64,000 nucleotides of DNA from Lepeophtheirus salmonis (Eukaryota > Arthropoda > Copepoda > Siphonostomatoida > Caligidae). This document shows, in pieces, positions 22,551 through 34,490 of the stretch. The stretch covers positions 32,685,403 to 32,749,402 of the forward strand of contig NC_052138.2 of NCBI RefSeq assembly GCF_016086655.4, given 5' to 3'. The notes under the pieces were generated by a model. The model was not told the DNA's origin. It ran no database searches and was given only the letters and a program-made list of their open reading frames with translations. Positions within the stretch are counted from its first letter, which is position 1. Every line of letters begins with the position of its first letter. The position numbers were made by a program, and so were the translations under genes.

Positions 22551-24285
22551 GAAGCGGATATGTCAAGTGGAGAAATTTCCTCGAGGCAGAGTTATCATTT
22601 GTAAAAATGTTGAGGCAACTTTATCAGTGGCAAAAATGCTTGCAGCTAAATTACATAGAACCGTATACAACTTAAAGTGTTTGCATAATTATTATCCTTT
22701 TTTCGAATAGAATGGAACAATTTTTAAGGGTAAAAATTAATAATACTTATAACAAATTATGTGTAGTTCTACACAACTTTGTCTTTTATTCAAAAAGTCA
22801 ATTTGACTTCCGTCTATTTTATAAAACAAATAACTTTTCTTTTAAAAAAATAACTAAATTTGTAGTATACATCCAAGAACCATAATATCTCTAATTATTT
22901 TTATTGAAACATTAAACCCATTGAGTTATAATGTAGAACTACAATTTTAACTGATAAACCATTCTTAAACTTTGACTTGTCATCAGAAACACAAACTTTT
23001 TTTGAGGCGATAATAAAAAATATAAATATCCTTTTCCTCAAAAACGGTCTTATAAACTTCTTTAAATTTTAACTTTATTAAATATAGACATAAAAAATAT
23101 TTAACAGCGTTCAAAAGTTTTAAAAACGATCTCCACTATTAAAACTCTATATTTACAAGCGTGTCTTAGTAAATAAATAAATTATTATTTTTTATTACCC
23201 AAATTCCAACTAATTATGGAAATGTTTGTCAAAAATTTATTAATGATGAAGATTTAACTATCTTTACTCAGATAATGACTATTTTCAATAGGAATTCAAA
23301 TAATTCAATTCAATGATGAATTGAATTTTTACATCTCATTGAAATATGTCGTTAAATTTGTATTATATATAATTAGCTCATTATATAGATTTCATTGGTA
23401 CATAAATGTTAATCTTTAAATATATAGATGACATGCCCTCCCATGGGATTTTTTAATAAACGTCTCCTTTTTTTTTGGACAATATTAAAACTATATATTT
23501 ATAAGGTCTGGATTTTGTACAGAAATAATTTATAAGCCATTCATCATTCTAAATAATGAGGAATTCTGCCTTTGAGAACCCCTTTTCATTAAGCGTACAC
23601 CCCTAAAAAAAGTGTTAAATACCATAATTTACTGGTTTATAATAGGAGGAATAACAATAAACACGGAATTTATCGATAGGATCTATGAACACTATTATTA
23701 TTGGTTTTTAGAAAACCAAACCGTTTTTTAGTTGTTGTCCCCCCCCCCTCCCCACTTTTTCATATCTTTTCTAGTTCCTGGGGTTGATGGCTATAATTGC
23801 TCTTTGCAAATACTAATAATGGTGTGCTATTGGTACATCCATATTTTATGTACATATGTATGTATGTATCACTGGGTATTGGTCACCCCAGCTACCTACC
23901 TACCTACCTCGGGAGGGAGTCCCGTTTTTATTTTTTATTTCAACCAAGTCAGACCTCCTAGTGACTTTGTCCAAAGAATTCGCACTTTGTATTGTGTGTG
24001 GTTTTTTTTTTAAAAGAATGGCAATTAGTATATTATGTAAAAATAAAATTTATGGTTTTTCTAGATATGAAACAAGACAAAAAAAAAAGCCAAAAAATGA
24101 GTGGCTTATTTGGGCATGAATCCTGACTACAATGTTTTATTTACAACCTTAACCAATTAGGAATTATTTAAAGTTTCTTCTTCTTCTTCAAAAAAAAGGA
24201 AATCATAAAGTGTTTGTGTGGAGGCTCTCCTGTTGTTGTTGTTGTTGGTAACCTGAACAGTATTTTGCTATAAAGTCTAATCACG
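22551..24285. other. AT-rich spacer, no gene seen
   Basis: Holds a C9 tract near 23740-23748 and (CCTA)n near 23890-23907, plus a (TGT)n run at about 24230-24247. Open frames over 23732-24119 span these simple repeats and have no recognisable motif. Confidence 0.4.
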
Positions 24286-24287
24286 AG

Positions 24288-24352
24288 TATGAGTACTCAT
24301 TAATGATTGAGAGTAACGATGAGGATTTGCTAGGGAGTTTTAAGTAGTTTTG
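24288..24352 (-). repeat. Dispersed repeat R1, short partial copy
   Basis: Shares actcattaatgattgagagtaacgatgaggatttgctNgggagtt with the corresponding block of the 47.2 kb copy (cctcattgaagacggagagtaacaataaaggtttgctcgggagtt). Only this terminal block is present. Confidence 0.4.
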
Positions 24353-24533
24353 TGTCAGTCCTAAATTAGGACCAAGGAGATCCAGTCACACTTGCCAGTC
24401 CTTAAGGAAGGTAAAATGGATCCATTGTGACGTTATATAGTGGGTTTTTTTTTCAAATTTAATTATTCCGTTATATGAAAATAAATTATATAATTAAGGC
24501 AAAATATTTATGTTGGTATTATTTTGCATTATA

Positions 24534-25373
24534 CCGTGTGGTCCATTGAAATATAAACACTTACTCATTCAAAATTAAGGAAAGTTTAGTGTTTGAATTA
24601 ATGCATATTTCAATATATAAAAGCATATAAAAATACGAGCTCTTTAGCTTACGTACAAGTCAAGAAAATGACACTTGGATGTGATTGTCAAATTTCCATA
24701 CGCACTCCAAGCAGTTGGCGTCTCTGGGACAACTGTCTACGCCATTCGTAAGTCCAAAACGTTGAAGAGGAATAAAAGTTCTCTCAAAAAGACCAAACTG
24801 GAGAAATTAATGAAAACAGCCTAGGCCAATCTCCTCAAGTCCATGAGGGCCCATGAAAGAGATCTTGGGGTTTCACACAAGACTGTCCAGAGATCTATCA
24901 CAAAAAGGGGTTGAAAGATCCTTGTGAGGGTAAATGGGCCACTTTTGACACCAACAATGAAAGAACCCCATTTCCACCGTTGCAAGAGTCCTTTGAATGA
25001 GTCTTTTGAACTGTTTTTGTTGATACTTTGGTACCCTACATCCCTGATGCCAACCTCCTCGACAACACCTTTAGGGTGAATATCCAGGGAAAGGCATGCA
25101 GTGTCCTTTATCAAAACACCGAGGCCTTCAATGCCAGCGTTAGCCAGCTCTAGGAGTCCATGCCTGAGGACTACATCCGCAGCGGGTGCCATGCCTTCTG
25201 CCGCCGTTAGGAAGCTATAATTGCCGCTAAGGATGGCTACATTAATGATTAAGAAAGTTCAGACACACTTCTATTTATAGTATATTTAAAAAAATAATCA
25301 TATTGTTAATTAAAAAATTACATCTTGTTGAAGTTTAAAATTCAAAGTGCTCAGATTTTAATGTACCCCTCTG
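24534..25373 (+). mobile_element. Tc1/mariner element, internally deleted, second copy (840 bp)
   Basis: Left end TA then CCGTGTGGTCCATTGAAAT; right end, reverse complemented, ta then CAGAGGGGTACATTAAAAT. TA is present at 24532-24533 and 25374-25375. It matches 7445-8289 along its whole length, including the point where the transposase middle is missing, so both derive from one already deleted ancestor. Confidence 0.85.
24670..25252 (+). pseudogene. Tc1/mariner transposase remnant, same family and deletion as 7.6 kb
   Basis: The N-terminal block near 24840-24905 reads MRAHERDLGVSHKTVQRSI; next comes HCKSPLNESF (about 24978-25008), matching the conserved RCQxLLN region just before the missing part. 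The C-terminal block follows around 25032-25250 with frameshifts: a PDANLLD-like third-aspartate motif, then the terminal IRSGCHAF and a near-YIND end. Stops and frameshifts disrupt all of it. A 123-codon open frame on the minus strand (24821-25192) is an antisense shadow produced by the biased codon composition of this family. Confidence 0.8.
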
Positions 25374-25493
25374 TAATGAATACATGAATATATTTTACAA
25401 TATATATGTGCAATGCTCTTGATACAAATTGCATATATCTTATTTGACTTAACATATCATCTACATTTTAGGAGACATTCAAAGGAATGCCAT

Positions 25494-25570
25494 TTAAGGA
25501 CCGTTCCCACGGACAGATCGAACTGGTTTTAGGTTTAGACTGGATTGAATAAATAAGGACCGACTCACAC
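25494..25570 (+). repeat. Dispersed repeat R2, partial copy
   Basis: Reads ttaaggaccgttcc, then gatcgaactggNttNNNNtNtagactggattgaataaataaggaccga. This follows the order ttaaggaccggtctgaaggactggaccgaataga-aaggacc of the two R2 copies at 42.1 and 43.0 kb. Confidence 0.5.
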
Positions 25571-25599
25571 CTAATAGATCAAAACAATGGGTATTCAAT

Positions 25600-25862
25600 A
25601 ACGCTTGCATTATGAGTGTATTTCCTTGTTCGACATAAAGTAGAATTGAGGATCCACATCGGATTAATTTCCACCTATGTCATTGCTAACTAGGGAGTTG
25701 ATCTTGTTTTTATTTACTTCATTTCATAGTTACTCGCAGCTAATTTAATATATCGTCATGACAGCTAAGCTGCTTTCCTCAGAAACATTCTTCAAATAGT
25801 CAGGGTGACCATGTTCATTTTTCTTTTTAAGCATACTGAAAATGCTTATAATTTACAAACCT
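25600..25862 (-). repeat. Dispersed repeat R1, nearly complete copy in minus orientation
   Basis: In plus orientation it runs tagaattgaggatccacatcggattaatttcc, then gctaatttaatatatcgtcatgacagctaagctgctttcctc, then acattcttcaaatagtcagggtgacc, then tttttaagcatac. It is the best uninterrupted reference for the junction that is split at 5.2/6.7 kb. The string agctaatttaat-atga-agctaagctgct is partly self-complementary. Confidence 0.7.
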
Positions 25863-27575
25863 ACTCATGACACTGAACAAAGCAATGGTTTCTATAGGGT
25901 ATAAACATACATATAAAAAGTAATATGATGATCTATTTATCAGCCCATAAAATCCATCTACCCAAAAACATAGCGTTATTGAACACTATTACTCATTGTT
26001 TTGATTATAATAACTAATAATAAAACTCTCTATTGAGTAAAAAAATAATAAGAAAAAATAGTCATAGTCTTTCACCTGGTCATTTATTAGATAATTGCTC
26101 CGAACCAATAATTCTTTATTATTGAAAGCAATTGTAAATATTTTTATTTTCCTTCCCTCATCTCCCAGATTCTCATAATATATATGAAAGAAGTAATATA
26201 TTACCCCTTAATTACAATGTACTTTAGAGTAATATAGGCCAACAATATTCTACAACAAAAAAGGTCAGAGCACAACTGTGGCTGAAATTAAAGATTTAAA
26301 AAAAAAATCATAATTAAAGGTTAAAATATATATATTTTTTGAATGAAGACGAATACACTCCACCCATTCAAGAATTAAATAATAATGTTGAAAATTACTT
26401 TCGGAAGATTACTTTTCCTGTACAAAAATCCACTGACGTAGTTGACTAATCCATTTATCAATGTCTATATATATTGTAGAATGAAATATCATTTTTATTG
26501 TCGGGTTGAGGAGAGAGATGAACTGGATTTATTTGAATGGGTCCATTCTTTTTGTTATAAGATATAGATTTGTCTATTATGGATACTATTAATGTTTTGA
26601 CGTACAAGATTTATCAATTGGGTACGGGGTTTTGAACCACTCTTTTTCTTCTCAAATTAATTTCGAATATTGTTCACCAAAACGGATAATTATATTATAA
26701 TTAATTGATAGATGATTTCCTTCTCGTATTATGTTGCTACAAATATAATTATATATTTTATGCGCGTAATTATACCTTTAACACAGTAGTGTTTGTTCAA
26801 ATATGTGCATTAATTGATCTTTCCACAAACAGGGTAATGATAATTGTCGGTGGAATTCCTTTTTTTTTACACTAGGAAAGTGAATATTGAAAACAAAACT
26901 TAAATTTGTTTGTTTGTTTATTTATTTATTTGCTCTCTAATTTGAATTCCCTTCTCATTAGCCAGGGATACATCCAGAATAAATATGTACCCATTTTTCT
27001 ATATATTTTACTCAAATACCTAAAACGTACCGGGTTGGGCAGCCAAACGTGGACTGAAAATTAATGTTAATTTTCTCATTAATATAAGAAGGTTTAGTGA
27101 TTATTTTTAACACTCTGGTTCAGCCATTCTTTGTGCATAAACAAACTATAATTAAACATTTCGTTATCATGAGTAAACAAAAATTCAAAAGGCAGCGCAT
27201 CTCAGATTTCCTAGATTAGGGAAATACAACCTTTTAACATAATGGGCCGCCTTGCCACTTGAAATATTTTAATGGGCTACAGTACTTATTCAATTAAATT
27301 TCATGAAAAATTGCTTTATAAAACAAAACTATTTAATAAAGACCAATCTGACAACCCTGTAAAAAAAAAAAAATAATCAAAATTTTTTCTTTCTTTTCTC
27401 ATTTTAATTTTTTCCCCTTAAACGATAATTTTTCCGAAATTCCTTTATTTGAGTAATACATATGTTTCAACGATTGTACGTGTTATGCGCGTTTTACGCG
27501 TTTCATGATATTGTGATAATTCGCTATAAAATACTACTTTAAGTGAGGATGAGTGGTGGGATGCACTTAAAAATT
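25863..27575. other. AT-rich spacer, no gene seen
   Basis: A (TTTG)n-(TTTA)n tract lies near 26911-26930. No feature otherwise recognised. Confidence 0.4.
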
Positions 27576-27629
27576 AAGCATGACGCCATGCAGACCGTGG
27601 CCCGCATCCCACGGGTTGGAAATCCCTAT

Positions 27630-28170
27630 CCTAGATGCTGAAGTTCAGGTGGCTAGAATTATGGACATTGTGAAGAGCTCCAGGAGCCTGGTTTTCAAGA
27701 TGGCTAAAATGAAAAATGATGGGGGAAGACCTCTCAATGAAAGCAGGAAGTGGAGAGCGCAATTTAAAGAGGGATACGGTGGTTCTGTCCAGCTTGGAGA
27801 AGAAGATCAAGGATCTCACAAAATCTACGAGTCCCCTCGTCAATGACTCCTTTATTGTTGTTAGGACCATCAGAATCGCCGTGAAGGGCAACTTGGGATT
27901 GTCGTCATACACGAGGACCACGCGCCACCTTTTGACAGAGGTAATGAAGGTGAATAGGCTCGGGAGTTTAAGAGTCAAAGAGATATGGCCTCTTTCCTAC
28001 CCAGATTTTAACCCTCTGGACTTTGCTTTGATGGGTACTTTGGAGAAGGAAACCAACAAAATTCCCTACCCTAATATGTACTCACTGAGGGAAGTCTTAG
28101 TGGCTTATTTTGAGGAGTTGCCACCAATTACTGTAAAACTTTCCAGTACTTTGAAAAAGCTGTGATTGAT
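27630..28170 (+). pseudogene. Mariner-type transposase remnant, two domains joined
   Basis: The N-terminal region begins near 27648 with VARIMDIVKSSRSLVFKMAK, a helix-turn-helix, in one frame; after a frame change the next block (27716-28164) reads GSGERNLKRD, then VVRTIRIAVKGNLGLSSY and HLLTEVMKVNRL, which follow the second helix-turn-helix and linker. It then passes straight into KEIWPLSYPDFNPLDFALMG, the third catalytic block (SPDLNPLDFxxWG in relatives) with both aspartates kept, and LEKETNKIPYPN, then a C-terminal helix and a TGA. The segment with the first two catalytic aspartates is missing. The second frame is 149 codons, the longest in the window. I could not find a matching pair of terminal repeats. 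Confidence 0.8.
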
Positions 28171-28377
28171 GATGAAAGTGGGCATATCCAGTGACCAAGT
28201 TTACAAAGACCTTGTTTAAAAGTTTTGTTAATTTATTTTTGAATATAAAAAAATATTTAAATATTTCTAGACCAACTTTCAATCTACATTTTGCTACTCA
28301 ACCCTGTCCAAGACGCTTTGATACTTATTAATATCGAGAGTAATTTTGTTTTTATTCAACTTGACTTATTGGGAATT

Positions 28378-28436
28378 TTTTTATTATTATTTTTTTTTTT
28401 TTTAAAAAAAAAAAAATTTTAATAATCTTTATGTAA
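28378..28436. repeat. Long AT palindrome
   Basis: About 23 bases of attattattttttttttttt are followed at once by the near complement, aaaaaaaaaaaaattttaataat. It would form a near-loopless hairpin. Such tracts arise by slippage. Confidence 0.6.
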
Positions 28437-31250
28437 AAGATTTTGAAGAATTTTTAAAATTTTGAATTTAATTTAATTTAAACAGTCTACTTCACTATGG
28501 AAAATTATTGTATTTAATTAATTACTCATCACTGCTTATTTAAGACGTACACAATAAAATGAATGTAACTTTTAATTATTTATGTTATTCGTTTATCTTA
28601 TTTGTAAGTTTTTTAAAACATTACTAAAGTTGAATGGTTCTAAAAGTATATTATAAAAACTTTTATTGATGAGTAAAGTAATACATAAGTTAAAGTTATA
28701 CCAAATGAAGGCAAAATTAGTTATGTGTATTTACGGAAACTACAATGACGCCATCATTGAACATTGATAGAGAAGATAAAAGAGTCGCTGATTACTCTCC
28801 AAAAAGTGACGACCTCTCGGTCAGTATCTTAGGGATCTCTGATATTTTTTGAAAACTGTAAGGGTACTAGATATTGTGACTATAATTGCAGATCTCTAAT
28901 TTAATATTTTTGACTCGGAGTAACCTAATCATTCAATGTAGGTTTTGTCATTATTATTTTCAGAGATAAAGTCTTATAATGATCTATCATCTGGCGCCTT
29001 TTATCATTCACTGACTCCATGTAAACCCTTGGAAAAGATCCAAGAGTCATAAATCAATCGATTCTATAAGCTGATAATACATATTCCCAGATATCATGGA
29101 TGAACCATCCTTCTAAATCATCATGACCAATAAATTACATTATTTTGGAATAAAAAGCCAAAGATTTATGGTGATAATCAGAAGTCATTTAATATGTATC
29201 AATATAACACCAGAGGGCGTTGCTCATCATTTAATTTTTCTTTCTATTATTCACCTTCCCTCTTTTTCTCCCTCCTTGCCCCTGTAACCAATATTGTTAG
29301 TATTAATATATATTATAAATAACTTGAAGGAGACTCTCAAGGGATCTCTCTGATCCAGGGAGTTCCTCAAACAAAAAGCTCAGAAAAAGGAGCCGCTAAG
29401 TGGTGAATATTTATTTATATATATATTTGTTGGTTTGTTCAATCCGATAATGTCTAATTCCTTCCTTGTGTAGACGTCACCCCCTCCCCACCAAATTGTG
29501 TAGGTCCTTTTATTAAAAGAGCACTCCCGGAGCCAATCGTCGAGGGAAAAGATGTCTTTCTTTCAATCAAATGGGGATTGAGGAATTTAATAAAAATCAT
29601 CAATGTCCTATCAAATCAAGACGCTAGTCACTTGACACTTCACACAAGTCAAGAAAAAAAAAAAATCGGTTCCATATCTAATTATAGTAAGGTGACTACA
29701 TAAATCTTTATTTTTTAAAAAGAAGAATCAAATTTGTGTCGGTTTTAAGAGAAGGAAAGAGTTAAAACTTTGATATTAATAAATTATTCAGAATGTTTTT
29801 CAACAAAATTATTTTTAGATTGTTTTTTATTTTACCAAAACATATATTTTAGATTCTTATTTTTTTAAATCAAAAATTTTGAATTTTTTTATTTTAATTT
29901 TTATTCTCAATTTAATTCAACATAAGTACACTAAATGATCCGTTAATAAATATTAAAGTCCCCAGAACGTATAAGATTTAATTTCAAAACATATTTGATA
30001 GAAAAGGACAGTTTTTCAATCTAAATTATTGTTTGTATTTGAGAGATGATGGATTAACGATAAGGGCTATCCCTGCCTTAAGATAATTATTAATTATTTA
30101 CTAAGATTATTTAGGTTTAAGAAGATTAATTTATTTTCAAATGATTTTTTTTTTCTCAAAAGTTAACTCGAATTATAAAAAGTGTAAACATATTTAAAAT
30201 AATCTGATTCAGGACTATTTACTGGACAGTTTAAGAATGAAAATTTTTATCTATGTACAGTTTATTTTTTCTTACAAAAGTAGGCTACTCCATCCTTTTT
30301 TTAAATATTGAATATTTGGGTTTGTATAGCTAATATTTGTATTTTTTTTTTTTTTTTTGACAGTATGAAAAAATTTACTTCTATGAAAGTAAAATTGTCA
30401 GTTGGTTCTGCAGATTTGACTAAAAAGTCTTACCAATAAAAACTGTTGTATTAGTCTTAATCTCAAATTATAATGTATTTTAGTGGCATAAATGAATACT
30501 TTCATAAACGTACATGATTGTTTACAGCTACTTAGTGTATCAGGAATTTTGTCCACCTAGTATGCAAAAATGGAAAGAATGTCAAGAAGAACTGAAATGC
30601 ACCTCCAAAGTTTTTGTTTCTACTGAAAAGTGGTCCGGTTTTCTGATGCAGCACTAACTTAAAATGTAACCAGAATCTTTTCTCTACCAGATTCGTTTTG
30701 TTTAAGCTTTACTTCTTTATTTATTCTTGTTGTATGGTTTTTTAATAGTATGACGAATTAGTCACATACGGGTGTACAGTGATAATGACTATTTAATTTT
30801 TCTATTAGTTGATTTTGAATGAGATATAGATGGTATTTATTCGTTTAGTTGTTAAAAAAAGAAGGAAAATATCGGAATTAGTGATGATATGGATTAACGT
30901 ATCAGTATGTATTTCAAATCATTCCAAACAATTAACATTTTTAACCATGTTCGTTCCTGTCTGATTTTTGGTGATTTATAAATAATAATAACTGTGACAA
31001 TACATTGAAGGTCGTGTATCATCATTAACAATAGAAAGGCAGCACCCCGTTGAGCTGGTAAAATCCTGATAAAAATCAACTAGCTGTTATTTTGAACACT
31101 AATTATTTCATGAACTTTAGGTAAATATTTTATTTTTCGAGCTGAAAATAAGGAATAACAAAATAATATATTGTTATAAATGACAATAATAAAATATATC
31201 AATAAAGGAAGTTCAAAAGCTTTTCAATATAGATTTGTGTTGTATGTAAA
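28437..31250. other. AT-rich spacer, no gene proven
   Basis: Mostly simple AT sequence. A patch at 28745-29060 and one at 29320-29600 have more balanced composition (for example gagccaatcgtcgagggaaaagatg), and short frames there are open, but none has splice sites or motifs strong enough to call. These are the better places to look for conserved non-coding or exon sequence. Confidence 0.35.
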
Positions 31251-31254
31251 TAAT

Positions 31255-31395
31255 AGTGATGACATTCGGCTCGGAAACGATTTTTTTTTCAGTGCGGTTT
31301 TATGGATTTTTTTGACGGATATTTCAGGTCTAGACCGTAGTTTTGAAACTAAAAAAAGGTCAAACATCCAAGGAGGAGTTTGCAAGAAGAATGAC
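31255..31395 (+). repeat. Dispersed repeat R3, copy 1
   Basis: Shares cgattttNNttNcagt, aggtctagaccgtagttttgaaa and aaaaaaggtcaNacatcc with 32390-32540, and gaccg motifs with 34.1-34.5 kb and 47.5 kb. The phrase aaaaaaggtcaaacatccaaggaggagtttgcaagaa parallels aaaaaaggtcatacatcctaaacagattgtgggctgccaaga. Confidence 0.5.
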
Positions 31396-32384
31396 ATTTT
31401 TTTTTCTTAGAAAAGATAAATTGACTGCATTGAATATTATTAATTTTGCCAAAAGAAAAAAAAAAAATACATAAGATAAAATCATTTTAGAAAAAAATAA
31501 TTTTATTTACCCCTGTACCGACACCTTGCCAAACGGACACATAGCCAAATGACCAGTTTGGCAAAAAAAAAGAAAATATTTTATCATGATTCATGTTGCA
31601 TTAGTATGTAATGATGATTTTAATTTAGGATGCTAATTCCAATTATATTGGATAAAATGTTTAATTATTTGCCAAGAATTGAAATAATTAATTTTTAATT
31701 AATTAATTGAATAATTTAATTATGAGGATTCTTTAATAGTTGGATCAAAACTTACAAAGTTACCGAATAAATGTCATCGTTAACTCGCTAACACAAAAAT
31801 ATAGAGTTTAGTTTGTTGAAAGTTGAAGATGCTTGGATTTCTTGGGTGAATATTTTTGGTATTGTTTTTTTTTGCAGAGACAAGTTCTCCTTGTTTAGTC
31901 TAAGTTTGTCATCCAATGTCAAACCGTCTTGAGAATTATAAAGTCTGAGATGATATTGAAGTAATAAACACTTAATTTGTTGCAATTTTTGGCAAATAAT
32001 TAAAGATTTTATCTTTTAAATTTTGTGGAACAAGAATAGGAATCATATTAGACTTTATTGTAGTATCAATCATCATGAAATGTATTCATTTTTTTTTGGC
32101 AAACTATCCATTTGACAAGGTGTCTGTTCGGTAACATGATCATTTGATAAAGGGACAGTTTCACAAGATGGCATTCAGCAAAGTAATTTTTGTTTAAGGG
32201 TCGAAGAAACTTATTTACCATTAAATTTGCACCCTCCAAAACTCCACTCTGTAAGTTACAAGACAATATATAAAATCTCCCCCCCCCCTTGAATAAATTT
32301 AAAACTTCCCTATGTCATATATGACATATTTTTGTCAAATTAAATTTATCAAAAAATTTGGTTTTTTTTCTTTGTATATAGATT
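31396..32384. other. AT-rich spacer, no gene seen
   Basis: Contains (TTAA)n near 31687-31712 and a C10 tract at about 32279-32288. Short gccaaa phrases (31525-31566, 32095-32170) are scattered but not aligned. Confidence 0.4.
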
Positions 32385-32545
32385 GAATTTTATAACGATA
32401 CCGCTTCAGACCAATGTTTAAATCTAGACCGTGGTCTGAAATATTAAACCTGAACCAAATTTTCCACTTCTAAAAAAGGTCATACATCCTAAACAGATTG
32501 TGGGCTGCCAAGACCATTACTAATAGGTTTTCTCTAGAAGAACAA
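32385..32545 (+). repeat. Dispersed repeat R3, copy 2
   Basis: Reads gataccgcttcagaccaatg, then aatctagaccgtggtctgaaat, then aaaaaaggtcatacatcc. ctagaccgtggtctga is itself partly palindromic. Order matches copy 1. Confidence 0.5.
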
Positions 32546-32824
32546 GAAGGATAGAGGGGTATTAGTTTTTTTGACAAAACTTTCAACAATGAATGTTGTC
32601 AATTTCAAATTGTGCCAAAAAAACAACCCAATTTAAACAACATACATTCATCTTTTGACACAAAAACCGTTATATTGCCTATTAGATTTTAGTCAGGGTA
32701 GTGTAGCACCCCTCCATATCCCCCCCCCTCCTTACCATCACGTTTTATTATTTTAGTATGTATATTTTATATACTTTGTATGTAAATAAATACATATATT
32801 TTGCCCTCAAAAAAAAAAAAAAAA

Positions 32825-32935
32825 TTGTAGGACCGCTCAAAATTGTTTTTGTTTGTATGTTTATGGAATTTTACTACGATATCGTTTCTGATCGGTCTAA
32901 CATTTTCAAACTTCAGCACATCACTAATAAATACA
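32825..32935 (+). repeat. Dispersed repeat R3, partial copy 3
   Basis: Reads tggaattttactacgatatcgtttctgatcggtctaacattttcaaacttcagcacatcact. This follows the gaattttataacgataccgcttcagacc start of copy 2 and the cggtct..atcattttcgaattgaaatccaacact end of the 34.4 kb copy. Confidence 0.5.
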
Positions 32936-34058
32936 TTATCCATATGATTCATATAGTACAACCAATGTACATATGATGATGACATTCTTTCATATCCAAA
33001 TTATTTTTTTAGAATTTTATTGTTAGTAAAAGTTAGCATGAACAGTAGGGGATAATAAAATTAAATATATATAATAATACATATATAAAGGTATAATTAG
33101 TTCTTTTGTTCAATTTTCTTGAGAAAAATAAATCGTAAATATTAATGATACAACACAATAACAAGTGCGACAGGGAGCAGTGAATTGAGCAGAGAAACGT
33201 ATACACTCGTATGTATTAAGAATAGGACACCTATCTCAATGTATATAAGATATATTATTCGAGATCTCTTATCAGTAAAACTGTCCACAAATTCTCATCT
33301 TTACAGGAGGTCTTTTTGTTTTTGGTTTTTTTTTACTTCTACCACAATTAAAAATATATGTATATGTACTCACGGACTCACAAATCCACAACTCTCATCT
33401 ATTATGTTATTATGAAGGGAAATGGTTTATGGAATTATGGAAATTGTTTTTGATTTCCCCCCTCGTCAAAATTGTGGAATTATTATTGCGTTTCTTTGAG
33501 CTAAGGATTTCTATTTTTACTACAAATTAATTCATTCCCCAACTGACGAATCCTAATTACCTTCGCCAGCGAAGTTGAACGTATATATATATATAATCGC
33601 CTTGGTTATTCCATGGTCTATTTGTAAGCAGGATTACGGAAAAAATTACCGATTGATTTTAGTAAAACATTGTAGGAAGATTATTTACACTTATAGTAAA
33701 ATCCCTTTACATTTGAGAGGTCAAAATAATAGGTCAAGGTCGCAATGGCCATAAACGCAAAATTGGTAATAGCTTTTGAACAAATTGAGTGTCATTTTGT
33801 ATGTAAATAATGAAACTTCTTATACAAACTTCTGATACAGCATAAGGTTCAAGGGAACGTTAATGCTTAAAAAAATGTTCAAAATTGCAAACTTTTGACT
33901 TACAACAATCAACAGAAATGAAGTTTAATTATGTGTGGAAAGGATTTTGGGGAGAAGTTTGCATTCTATCGAGTGGCCATTCTACATATATAAATCATTA
34001 ATCACATTTTAAAATACGCAAGAAAATGCATCGTCATTTTAGATAATAATATCGGTGT
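32936..34058. other. Spacer, no gene seen
   Basis: Contains a TATA repeat near 33581-33593. At 33555-33575 aattaccttcgccagcgaag, which makes a 6-bp hairpin, resembles the start of the common repeat also seen at 16.0-16.1 kb. Nothing else is recognised. Confidence 0.4.
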
Positions 34059-34059
34059 T

Positions 34060-34490
34060 GAAACACAATCTAAGACGATTTTTTTTTTCGGTTCGGTCTA
34101 AAGTGCAACTTGCTCCACTGATTTGTAGTGATATTTTGTTCGTTTTGGTCTCAGACCATGGAACAAAATTTAATCGTCTTGAGATTATGGTCTGATACAC
34201 TTTTTTTTGGTCTCACTCTATGGACCGATTTTCTACTTAAAACACTTTAAACTTCATAAGACATAATTGTCCCAATGCTAACAATTTCTATTAACAAATG
34301 AAATCATCAACAATTTCTTTATATAATCAATTTATACTCAATTTTAAATGAGATAGATCATTCTCTATTTTTTTTTTGTGACCGGTCTTGGTCAAGCTTC
34401 TTTATAGGACCGAATAAAGTTCGCTCTAATAATAATTATAACGGTCTCAGATCGATCTATCATTTTCGAATTGAAATCCAACACTACTAG
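34060..34490 (+). repeat. R3-type repeat cluster rich in ggtctNagacc motifs
   Basis: At least five ggtct/agacc motifs occur in 430 bp (ttcggttcggtctaaa, ttggtctcagaccatgg, tggtctcactctatgg, gaccggtcttggtc, cggtctcagatcgatctatc). The 3' end, tttcgaattgaaatccaacactac, looks like a repeat terminus shared with 32.9 kb. Confidence 0.5.

Noticed and set aside
24821..25192. 123-codon open frame on the minus strand
   Set aside because: It lies exactly antisense to the transposase remnant and has a counterpart antisense to the 7.9 kb copy (7942-8130). It is a shadow of the family's codon pattern.
27631..27978. 115-codon open frame on the minus strand
   Set aside because: Antisense to the better supported mariner-type remnant, whose helix-turn-helix and third-aspartate motifs are on the plus strand.
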